The notes under the pieces were generated by a model. The model was not told where the DNA came from. It saw only the letters and a program-made list of their open reading frames with translations, and made no database searches. This document shows, piece by piece, positions 36,851 to 44,628 of a stretch of 64,000 bases of DNA. The stretch is from Candidatus Nanoarchaeia archaeon. Its GTDB lineage: Archaea > Nanobdellota > Nanobdellia > Pacearchaeales > GW2011-AR1. The DNA lies in NCBI GenBank assembly GCA_028711165.1, contig JAQTST010000001.1:540558-604557 (forward strand). The letters are read 5' to 3'. How positions within the stretch are numbered: position 1 is the stretch's first letter; each line of letters opens with the position of its first letter. The position numbers and the translations under genes were made by a program.

Positions 36851-37465
36851 ATGAGAAATAAGACAATATTTGCGGGGATTTTGGTGGTATTTTTTCTGAT
36901 TGCCAGTTTTTATTTCGACAAAAATCTTGTGGAAGGAATCTCTTTTCTGAGGAATGGTATCGTCGATAATGTTTTTCTTTTTATCACTTTTGCAAGCTCT
37001 GAAATTATAATTTGTTTTGTTCTAACTTCTTTATTTTTATGGAGAGAAAATAAAAGAAGATGGATTTTTCCGCTTTGGCTGACGCTCGGAATTACAGCGA
37101 TAATAAATTTTACTCTCAAAATAATAGTTCAGAGAGAGCGTCCTTTTCAGCTTGGTATTGTTTCACTGATTTCAAATTTGCAGGAAGCAAGTTATTCTAT
37201 CTGGAATTTTTCATTCCCGTCTTTTCAGAGCGCGCTGGTTTTTTGTGCAATACCAATTTTGTCTGAACAGTTTCCCCGACTGAAAAAATTCTGGCTAGCA
37301 TTCGCAGTTCTCGTCGCATTTTCGAGAGTTTATTTCGGAGTTCATTTTGTCAGCGACGTTATTGCCGGAGGAATTTTAGGATATTTAATTGGTATGATAA
37401 TTATGAAATTAGAAAAGAAATATAATTTTGGAAAGAAAGTTTATGAGAAGATTTTCAGGAAGTAA
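36851..37465 (+). CDS. PAP2-family phosphatase
   Basis: KIIVQRERPF; SFPSFQSALVFC; SRVYFGVHFVSDVIAG. Confidence 0.85.
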   Translation: MRNKTIFAGILVVFFLIASFYFDKNLVEGISFLRNGIVDNVFLFITFASSEIIICFVLTSLFLWRENKRRWIFPLWLTLGITAIINFTLKIIVQRERPFQLGIVSLISNLQEASYSIWNFSFPSFQSALVFCAIPILSEQFPRLKKFWLAFAVLVAFSRVYFGVHFVSDVIAGGILGYLIGMIIMKLEKKYNFGKKVYEKIFRK

Positions 37466-37801
37466 TTATTCTTTTTTGTCGAGTAATGGAGCAAGTATTT
37501 TTTGTCCTGCGTCTAAACTAGCAAATCTTTCTATGGAATCGTCTTTTGGAATTTTGTTAAGAATTATAGAATCAAATCTTCCGTCATTATCTTGATCACT
37601 AAATTGTATATATGATGAATTATCACTACAATTACACTGAGCAGATTTTTGATTGAGATAAAGAGTTAATTCTTTACCCCCACCTAAATAATGTTGAAGT
37701 CTGAAAGGATAACCTCCATAAACTCCATAAGAAGGTTCCGGAAATTTACATCCAGATAATCCGAGAATACCAAGAAGAGCTAGAGTTTGTAATGGTTTCA
37801 T
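37466..37801 (-). CDS. Putative lipoprotein
   Basis: MKPLQTLALLGILGLSGCKFPEPS lipobox-like. Confidence 0.55.
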   Translation of the reverse strand: MKPLQTLALLGILGLSGCKFPEPSYGVYGGYPFRLQHYLGGGKELTLYLNQKSAQCNCSDNSSYIQFSDQDNDGRFDSIILNKIPKDDSIERFASLDAGQKILAPLLDKKE

Positions 37802-37803
37802 TT

Positions 37804-39393
37804 TTATTCTTTTTTCTTTGCAACTTTCATTGCAACAATAATTATGATGAAAATCAAAAGAACATTCAATGCTCCGATTCCCCATAAGTACCAGTTATCG
37901 CCGGTTCCTGAAAATAATCCAGTTATGCCTGGGAATAAAGAAGATTTTTCAACTGTAACTTTTACAGGCTGAGTCAAGATATCATCTCCTTCGACTAATT
38001 CTATGTTAAGTTCTTTCTCTCCTGAGACATCTTTATTGATTGTTAATGTTATCAAGACTTCTTCTGATTTTTCTGCATCGAGAGTCAGAGAAGTTTTATC
38101 GACGTTTAATGATGAAGCCCAATCAGCGTAACCTGCAATGTTCAATATGTAAGTTGATGTTTTTGTTCCTGTGTTTGTGATTGTTGCTTTTATTGTAACT
38201 TCTTTTCCTGCAACAACAGATTCAGATTCCAAGTTTGCAACCACAGAAACTTTTGGTGTGGTTGAACAGTCTTCAAGAGTTATGATTTTAGAGAATTTAG
38301 ATTCATCATCATTTTCACTCTGATAAATTTCATCATCTTCATCATAAACAGAAAATTCTAAAACATATGATTTCTCGTCGGCATTTGCGGGAATTGGGAG
38401 AGATACTTCCAAAGTCGAATCCTCGAAAGAATCAATATCTCCGATTTCAACTTTTTTGTTAATTCCCAATACTTTGTTGTAGATTATTACGTAAACATTA
38501 TCCTGGTCTTCGTCGCCGATGTTCCAAACTTTAGCTGTTATCTGAACGTCACTTCCGCAGGCAACTGTCTCTGAGATTTCTACATTATTAACGACGACAA
38601 AATTGTTTTCCATCTGAAGGTCGATTTCTGAAGAATCATATTCAGAAGTTTCTTTCCAGTCGTTATCTTCATCTTCTCCTGTTGCCCATACATAGAATTT
38701 GTAATTATTAGCACCTGCATCAATTTCATCAAGAGCGTCTTTATCTAACTGGAAAGTTAATGTAAAAGTTTTCTCTTCGTCATCGTCCAAGTCAAAACTT
38801 TTTTCCTTGTCTTTAATTATCCAGTTTCCATTTTCAACGTCGTAAAGTCCCCATTCAACAACTATGTCTCTGATTTCTTTAATTCCATCATTTCTGACTT
38901 CTACGTCTGCATTAATTTTATCCATTAAATACCAATCAGTATCTTCACCGAATCCTTCTTCAACTGTAATGTCGTCGAGGTTTACCTGCAAGTTTCCGTC
39001 AAAGTTTTCGTATTTGTCTGGTGCTGCAACTTCAAAAGAAATTGTTTGTGCGACATTTCCTGAAGTATTTCCAGCTGCAGTGATAGTCGGAGAATATGTT
39101 TTTCCAAAGTAGAATCCGAAATCAGAAGGAACTGTGTAAGTTATCTCGTAAAGATTAGCTGATACTAGAGAAATAGATAAGTCAATTGTTTTACTGTTCT
39201 GAGTTATATCTGTGATTGTTACTGAATCTATTTCTTCTCCGGTTGGAGTAATAGTTATATTAGCAGTGTGAGAACCTGATGTTATAGATAATGTTGGGAC
39301 GGTTGAAAATGCGATTGCAGCACTTGCAAAAGAGGTAAGAACTAACGCCAATAAGATACCAAGAGTCAATAAACTCAAACTTTTGTTTTTCAT
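37804..39393 (-). CDS. Secreted beta-rich surface protein with C-terminal TM/sorting-like tail
   Basis: Signal peptide; Ig/CARDB-like repeats; FPGITGLFSGTGDNWYLWGIGALNVLLIFIIIIVAMKVAKKKE. Confidence 0.65.
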   Translation of the reverse strand: MKNKSLSLLTLGILLALVLTSFASAAIAFSTVPTLSITSGSHTANITITPTGEEIDSVTITDITQNSKTIDLSISLVSANLYEITYTVPSDFGFYFGKTYSPTITAAGNTSGNVAQTISFEVAAPDKYENFDGNLQVNLDDITVEEGFGEDTDWYLMDKINADVEVRNDGIKEIRDIVVEWGLYDVENGNWIIKDKEKSFDLDDDEEKTFTLTFQLDKDALDEIDAGANNYKFYVWATGEDEDNDWKETSEYDSSEIDLQMENNFVVVNNVEISETVACGSDVQITAKVWNIGDEDQDNVYVIIYNKVLGINKKVEIGDIDSFEDSTLEVSLPIPANADEKSYVLEFSVYDEDDEIYQSENDDESKFSKIITLEDCSTTPKVSVVANLESESVVAGKEVTIKATITNTGTKTSTYILNIAGYADWASSLNVDKTSLTLDAEKSEEVLITLTINKDVSGEKELNIELVEGDDILTQPVKVTVEKSSLFPGITGLFSGTGDNWYLWGIGALNVLLIFIIIIVAMKVAKKKE

Positions 39394-39499
39394 GTGTAAT
39401 CATTCCGCAGTTAAGATGGTTTATAAATTTTCTTATTTTGTGAAATATAGATTATATTGAAATCTTCGGAAGGTTTATATATTTTTTACACTCTTATTT

Positions 39500-39892
39500 A
39501 TGATGGTGATGATAGCAAAAGAGAAATCTCTAAGTGCATGGGCGTTTCTTATCGGTGTTATACTCGCTGTTATCATAGGAATTTCGACGATATTGATTCC
39601 GCTTTCTGTTCTTACTACATACAGCAGTTTTATTTATCTGATACTTGTAATTCTCGGAATTGTCATAGGAATCTCGATAAATGCTGCGGGAAAAGATGTC
39701 CAGACTTTTTTGATAACAGGAGCAATAATTGTAATTGTCAGCAGGTTTGGAATGGACAGCGTTATCGGTTCATTGATAGGAATTGGGGTGGGAGATTTAG
39801 TTTCGTCGATATTCGCGTCGCTGCTTGCATTATTTGTGCCTGCAACAGTTATAGTAGCATTAAAGAGCGTTTTTGGGTTGGCTAAAGTTTAA
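39500..39892 (+). CDS. Small integral membrane protein
   Basis: 130 aa, about four hydrophobic segments. Confidence 0.6.
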   Translation: MMVMIAKEKSLSAWAFLIGVILAVIIGISTILIPLSVLTTYSSFIYLILVILGIVIGISINAAGKDVQTFLITGAIIVIVSRFGMDSVIGSLIGIGVGDLVSSIFASLLALFVPATVIVALKSVFGLAKV

Positions 39893-40492
39893 GTCAGAAA
39901 TATTAATTACAGAACTATCAAAGTCTAATCTTGGACAGGCTGTGTTTACCCATGATTTTATTTCGGGGAAGTTTTCGAATTCTCTTGGATTTATCTCATT
40001 GCTAATAAATAGGTAAATTTCTTTATTTTTGATTTTATCTTTCAGAGCGAGAGCTTTTTGCAGGTTTTCCTGTCCGGGTTTTGTTGAAATTAAAATTCCA
40101 ATTTTGTCTGCATTCAGGAATCTCATATAAGAAGCTTTTTTTCTTTTCTTCAAAGAACTGATTTCCTCTTCGGAGATTTTTCTTAATTTGTCTGCTTCGA
40201 GAATGTAAACAGGAAGATTGCTTTCAACAGCGAGGGAAACAGCGTGGAATTTTCCTGAAGAAATCAGAAGAACTGCTTTTGTGTCTTTTGAAAATTTTGG
40301 TTTGCTACAACCCAGGACTTGAAGGAAATTAGTGATGTTATGATTTTTAGACAAAATTTCTTTTATCTCCGACGCTGTTTCTTGATATTGAATTGAATAA
40401 GCAATTGCGATATTCTTTGGGAGTTTCAACTCAGATATTTTTTTCGTGTTAATTTCTGATTTGACTTTTGCGGGAATGAATAATTGTTTCAT
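39860..40492 (-). CDS. dph2: Dph2-family diphthamide biosynthesis protein, short form
   Basis: YSIQYQ...FLQVLGCSKP, GKFHAVSLAVE, LISTKPGQ, WVNTACPRLDFD; first domain absent. Confidence 0.75.
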   Translation of the reverse strand: MKQLFIPAKVKSEINTKKISELKLPKNIAIAYSIQYQETASEIKEILSKNHNITNFLQVLGCSKPKFSKDTKAVLLISSGKFHAVSLAVESNLPVYILEADKLRKISEEEISSLKKRKKASYMRFLNADKIGILISTKPGQENLQKALALKDKIKNKEIYLFISNEINPREFENFPEIKSWVNTACPRLDFDSSVINISDLNFSQPKNAL

Positions 40493-40536
40493 GAAGAAAA
40501 TAGAAATTAGTGAGATTTAAAGGTTTGGAATTAGAA

Positions 40537-40812
40537 TTATTCGCAAGATAATAAATCATTACTTACGTAAAAACCATTTCCCTGAAAAAATCCGTAACCA
40601 CTAGAAGCAGTAAATGGGCCGCGAATGAGAGATTTATCTTTTCCATGTTCAACAACTCTGACTTCTAACAAGCCGTTTTTAATACAATCATCTGGCCAAA
40701 ATCCGCAGATTCCTTTTCCGTTTATTTCATCAAACTGAATTAATTTTTCGTTAGAAAACATTCCGTCGTAAACATTACATTTAAGATAATATTTTTTATC
40801 CTCTTTTTTCAT
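40537..40812 (-). CDS. Hypothetical protein
   Basis: 91-aa ORF. Confidence 0.45.
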   Translation of the reverse strand: MKKEDKKYYLKCNVYDGMFSNEKLIQFDEINGKGICGFWPDDCIKNGLLEVRVVEHGKDKSLIRGPFTASSGYGFFQGNGFYVSNDLLSCE

Positions 40813-40824
40813 TTTAAAAATAAT

Positions 40825-41217
40825 TTATTCAAACCTGTTTGGCTGTTTTGTAGCTTCGGGGTTTGAAGTTGAAACGTCTCTTTGAATTTGTGCGAATGAA
40901 GGCGTGACAATCAGCAAGTTCTCTCCGAACCCTGCGATGTTTCCTTCAAGAGCTTCTGTTGTTTTCTTTACTTTTGCAACAGCTCTCTTTAATTCAATAG
41001 GGTCTTTTTGTTTCAAAGGCTTGATATCAATTATTGCAATTGTGTATCCTTCCCTTAGAATGTTAAGAATTACGTTAACGTCATCGTATTTTTTCAGAAC
41101 AAAAAGCTTGACAAGAACTTTGTTGTCTCTTTCCTCTTTTTCGAGGTCAATTTCAAGATAATCTTCCTGAGCACCTTCGCCTTTTCCTTTCAGTGCCTTT
41201 TTTAATTTGTCAAACAT
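40825..41217 (-). CDS. sepF: Cell division protein SepF
   Basis: VKLFVLKKYDDVNVILNILREGYTIAIIDIKPLKQKDPIELKRAVAKVKKTTEALEGNIAGFGENLLIVTP. Confidence 0.88.
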   Translation of the reverse strand: MFDKLKKALKGKGEGAQEDYLEIDLEKEERDNKVLVKLFVLKKYDDVNVILNILREGYTIAIIDIKPLKQKDPIELKRAVAKVKKTTEALEGNIAGFGENLLIVTPSFAQIQRDVSTSNPEATKQPNRFE

Positions 41218-41301
41218 ATTAGTCTTAGAAATAATCTGTTTATAAAGATTTCGTAGTTTTATTTTATATATTAAGAAATGTAGATTTTATCGACGAGAAA
41301 T

Positions 41302-41610
41302 TTATTTTTTAGTAATTTCGTCACGCAATTTGTCGAGCTGTTTTGCAATTATCTCTTCCTGTTTCTCAAAAGAGCTCATCCTCATCTCAAGAATTTTTTG
41401 CTTGTTTTTCAGCTCTTCTTCAACTTTTGATTTCTCAGATTTTATCATTAATTGCCCGATAATCTTGAAAACGTCGTCTCCTGATTTTTCCAATTCTTCC
41501 ATAGCAGAATTAGTTTCAGCCAATTCCATCTGAAAAGCCTGCTTCTGCAAAAGTGAATTTTGCAATCTCTGCTCGAGAATCTGCATTTCCTGAAGTTTAT
41601 TTTCGTCCAT
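41302..41610 (-). CDS. pfdB: Prefoldin subunit beta
   Basis: QEMQILEQRLQNSLLQKQAFQMELAETNSAMEELEKS..DDVFKIIGQLMIK. Confidence 0.85.
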   Translation of the reverse strand: MDENKLQEMQILEQRLQNSLLQKQAFQMELAETNSAMEELEKSGDDVFKIIGQLMIKSEKSKVEEELKNKQKILEMRMSSFEKQEEIIAKQLDKLRDEITKK

Positions 41611-41628
41611 CGTAGAATGTTATAATAT

Positions 41629-41766
41629 TTATTCCGCCTTGATTTTTTTTGCCTTGCTTCTTGGCTTGTAAAAGATTTTGCTTCCGCAGTAAGGGCAGAC
41701 AAATCTCTTGTCCAAATTAGCGCTGACAACTTTCTTTTCGCATTTGAAACATTTGTAGGTTACCAT
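41629..41766 (-). CDS. rpoP: RNA polymerase subunit P (RpoP/Rpc10)
   Basis: Read directly: MVTYKCFKCEKKVVSADLDKRFVCPYCGSKIFYKPRSKAKKIKAE. Confidence 0.85.
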   Translation of the reverse strand: MVTYKCFKCEKKVVSANLDKRFVCPYCGSKIFYKPRSKAKKIKAE

Positions 41767-41780
41767 TGTGATTTTAGTGC

Positions 41781-42002
41781 TTATTCATTTAAATAATATA
41801 CGTCGGAAGCGAATTTTTTTCCGCATTTTTTGCAGTGCCAGATTCCTTTTGACACTCTCTTAACTCCGAGCTTTTTGCAGTACGGACATTTTTGTTTTTT
41901 TCGCTGTTTTGATTCGATGTTAACGATTTTTACTTTTACAGCTCTTCCGTATCTTGCTCCGAATCTTCCTGTTGATTTTGTTTTTTTTGATTTTGATGGC
42001 AT
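41781..42002 (-). CDS. rpl37ae: 50S ribosomal protein L37Ae
   Basis: STGRFGARYGRAVKVKIVNIE...CPYCKKLGVKRVSKGIWHCKKCGKKFA. Confidence 0.95.
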   Translation of the reverse strand: MPSKSKKTKSTGRFGARYGRAVKVKIVNIESKQRKKQKCPYCKKLGVKRVSKGIWHCKKCGKKFASDVYYLNE

Positions 42003-42025
42003 TTTGTTTTATCGTCGGTGTTTTT

Positions 42026-42065
42026 GGCACTCGTGCAAACTCTCGGGATTTGAACGTTCAAATCC
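42026..42065 (-). repeat. Hairpin plus conserved 23-nt element 3' of tRNA-Pro (copy 1)
   Basis: 20-bp perfect palindrome GGATTTGAACGTTCAAATCC next to GGCACTCGTGCAAACTCTCGGGA. Confidence 0.7.
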
Positions 42066-42086
42066 GTTATGGTTTGAATATGAAAT

Positions 42087-42158
42087 GGGGCTGCCCGGAT
42101 TTGAACCGGGGTCGTCAGGTCCCAAACCTGAAAGGCTACCAGGCTACCCCACAGCCCC
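42087..42158 (-). tRNA. tRNA-Pro (TGG)
   Basis: Reverse complement GGGGCTG...CAGGTTTGGGACCTG...GGTTCAAATCC...CAGCCCC forms acceptor, anticodon and T arms. Confidence 0.93.
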
Positions 42159-42194
42159 AATGAAAATGGGGAGCAATTTTAATTTATAAACTTA

Positions 42195-42845
42195 TTATTT
42201 TTTAGCGGGAGCCGGCGGTGCTGCGGCGGGAACAGCGGCTGTTTCTTTCTTAGCAGCTTCTTCAGATTCCTTAGCAGCTTTTTCCTGCTGTAATATTCTG
42301 TCCTGTTCTTTCTTTATCTTAGCAAAATATTCGTCGAGCTGTTTCTTTTTATCAGGAGAGGTTTCTGTTTTCTCGCTGTTAATTTCCCTGTCATATTTTC
42401 CTTCTATAATTTCCTGTTCAACTTCTGCAGCAGGCTTGTTTTCAATCAAAATACCGAGGCTGACACAAGTTCCTGCGATTGTCTTTACTGCAGATTTCAA
42501 ATCTTTGCAAAGCATATTCGGGAATTTTGTTTTTGCCACTGAGATTATCTGTTCTATAGAAGCATTTCCGACGAGAACTTTCTTCTGAGCTCCTGAACCT
42601 TTTTCGATTTTCAGTTCTTTTTTCAATAAACCTGAAACAGGAGGCGAGAAAACTTTTATGTCAAATTCTCTTGTAGAAGGTTCAACATTTAATTCAACAG
42701 GAACCTGAATTCCGTCGAAAGATTTTGTCGCTTCATTTACTTTTTGGATAACATTGTTTACTGGAATTCCGAGAGGACCGAGCTTCTGACTAAGTGCAGG
42801 ACCGGGCTTCATTGCTCCACCGTCGACAAGTAATTTTATTATCAT
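42195..42845 (-). CDS. rpl11: 50S ribosomal protein L11 with C-terminal extension
   Basis: KLLVDGGAMKPGPALSQKLGPLGIPVNNVIQKVNEAT. Confidence 0.95.
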   Translation of the reverse strand: MIIKLLVDGGAMKPGPALSQKLGPLGIPVNNVIQKVNEATKSFDGIQVPVELNVEPSTREFDIKVFSPPVSGLLKKELKIEKGSGAQKKVLVGNASIEQIISVAKTKFPNMLCKDLKSAVKTIAGTCVSLGILIENKPAAEVEQEIIEGKYDREINSEKTETSPDKKKQLDEYFAKIKKEQDRILQQEKAAKESEEAAKKETAAVPAAAPPAPAKK

Positions 42846-42846
42846 T

Positions 42847-43122
42847 TTATATAGGCAAAGGGGGGACACTTAATTTAGTTAAAAGAGAATTTCTTGCAAT
42901 TGTTTCAAGCTTGTCTTGCGGAGTTTTATGAGATATTGAAGATTCAAAATCATGAATATAACATTGGAGTTCATTAATCACTGGATCATCCGCAGGAAGT
43001 TTTTTAGTAATCTCTTGTAATTCATCATTAATCTTTTTTAAAGAATTAATATAATCATCATTATATCTTTCAACATCTTTCAAAAGGGATATTATTCTAT
43101 AGTGGTTTTGAGTTCTTTTCAT
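42847..43122 (-). CDS. Hypothetical protein between spt5 and rpl11
   Basis: 91-aa ORF overlapping spt5 stop. Confidence 0.55.
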   Translation of the reverse strand: MKRTQNHYRIISLLKDVERYNDDYINSLKKINDELQEITKKLPADDPVINELQCYIHDFESSISHKTPQDKLETIARNSLLTKLSVPPLPI

Positions 43123-43571
43123 ATTTCTTCTCCTTCTTCTCTTCGGATAACTTTGACGTTATCTAATTTAACTGTAACTGGCAACGGAACAACTGCTCCG
43201 AGCAAGCTTACTACAACTTCTTCTTTCTGTTTGTCAATTCTTAAAACTTTTGCTTTTTCTTTCTTGAAAGGTTCTGCGATTAATTCAACGATGTCGCCTT
43301 CCTTGATTGAAACAGTTGCAATAGAAGGCTCTATCATATTCTTGATTTCTTCGTAGGCAATTGTCTTACCGATTATACCTTTTACATACGGCAAATCAAA
43401 TGCGGCTTCCTCTGCAGATTCTCTGTCTTCTGCCTCGAGGAGAACATAACCTCTGAGCCCGTGAGGGCGAAGAACTGAAAAAACATTTAAGTTTTTTTTC
43501 TGAGCTCTGTCAGCAATCATGTCGATGACTCGCTCTTCTTTGTTTGTTGTTACTTTTATAATAAATATCAT
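43119..43571 (-). CDS. spt5: Transcription elongation factor Spt5
   Basis: NGN domain plus KOW: GDIVELIAEPFKKEKAKVLRI. Confidence 0.92.
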   Translation of the reverse strand: MIFIIKVTTNKEERVIDMIADRAQKKNLNVFSVLRPHGLRGYVLLEAEDRESAEEAAFDLPYVKGIIGKTIAYEEIKNMIEPSIATVSIKEGDIVELIAEPFKKEKAKVLRIDKQKEEVVVSLLGAVVPLPVTVKLDNVKVIRREEGEEI

Positions 43572-43652
43572 CTGTCTTCGACTACCACTCAAGTATCTGA
43601 GAAGTAGATATAATTAATTAAAAAATGGGGTTTATAAATTTTTTGTGAGGAA

Positions 43653-44594
43653 TTATTTTCTGAAAAAATTATTTTTCTTGTAGTAAAAGTAAAGAGAGAT
43701 TGTGAGAAGAGAAAGCCAGAGGAGGATAAATAGGGGAATAAAGAATAAAACAAATAATAACTGTAAAATTGGGATGTCTACTAATTCGCCAAAGATAAAA
43801 TTAATAAAAACGAGATAGTTGCTTAGAAAAGAACAAATTATTACTAATACAGGTAATTCAAAATAAAAAACTTTTTTTGGATTTTTAGAAAGTAGTCTTC
43901 TGATTATAAAAAATAGGGGAACAATAGAAATTAAAATTGTGAGAATTAAAAATGGAGGATATGTTGGTAAATAATCCAAATAAGGATTAGTTACGCCAGT
44001 CAAGACTCTTTCTGTCGTACCAAATGCGAAACTATTCCCGAAGAAATAAAGAAAGAAAGATAATATTGAAAAGATGAATAATGGAATCCAAAAAGATTGG
44101 AGAGAGATATTTGATTTAGGAGTTTTAATCTTTTCTATTGAAGTCTTTAACATAAATTTTTTCTTATAATAGAAATATAGAGAGACTGTTAGTATGGAAA
44201 ACCATAACAAAATAAAAGGAATTGGAGAAAGAATAAATATTAAAATAGATAATTTACCCATTCCCATCGGTCCGCCAAACATTAATCCTGTAAACATATT
44301 TAATGCTCCAAGTAAAGAATAAATTAAAGACAAGATGGGTAATTCAAAATAAAAAACTTTTTTTGGTTTTGTAGATAATAATCGTTTAATGATGAAAAAG
44401 GGGGGGATTGACACAAAAATAAGAGGGAGTATTGAACTGGGTAGCATTGTAACCAAGAGTGTTCCTATTTTTTTAATCTCATTAGAAATTAACATTGCTA
44501 GAGTAAATAAGATAATAAAAAAAGGAATCCCGACTGAAACTAAAAAAGGAATCCAAAAATTTTTCTTATTTAATGTCACCCCGTTGATTTTCAT
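43653..44594 (-). CDS. Integral membrane protein with internal duplication
   Basis: Two copies of FWIP...PKKVFYFELP...FILLW.S.LT.SLYFYYKK. Confidence 0.7.
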   Translation of the reverse strand: MKINGVTLNKKNFWIPFLVSVGIPFFIILFTLAMLISNEIKKIGTLLVTMLPSSILPLIFVSIPPFFIIKRLLSTKPKKVFYFELPILSLIYSLLGALNMFTGLMFGGPMGMGKLSILIFILSPIPFILLWFSILTVSLYFYYKKKFMLKTSIEKIKTPKSNISLQSFWIPLFIFSILSFFLYFFGNSFAFGTTERVLTGVTNPYLDYLPTYPPFLILTILISIVPLFFIIRRLLSKNPKKVFYFELPVLVIICSFLSNYLVFINFIFGELVDIPILQLLFVLFFIPLFILLWLSLLTISLYFYYKKNNFFRK

Positions 44595-44628
44595 AAAAGA
44601 TAATTATCTTCCTCATTTAAAAATATTT

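Noticed and set aside
39457-39885. 142-aa plus-strand ORF
   Set aside because: Frame-shifted overlap of the hydrophobic membrane protein at 39500-39892; Cys/Tyr-rich artefact.
41830-42189. 119-aa plus-strand ORF containing PGFEPGSSGPKPERLPGYPTAP
   Set aside because: Spurious translation across the tRNA-Pro antisense strand and L37Ae antisense.
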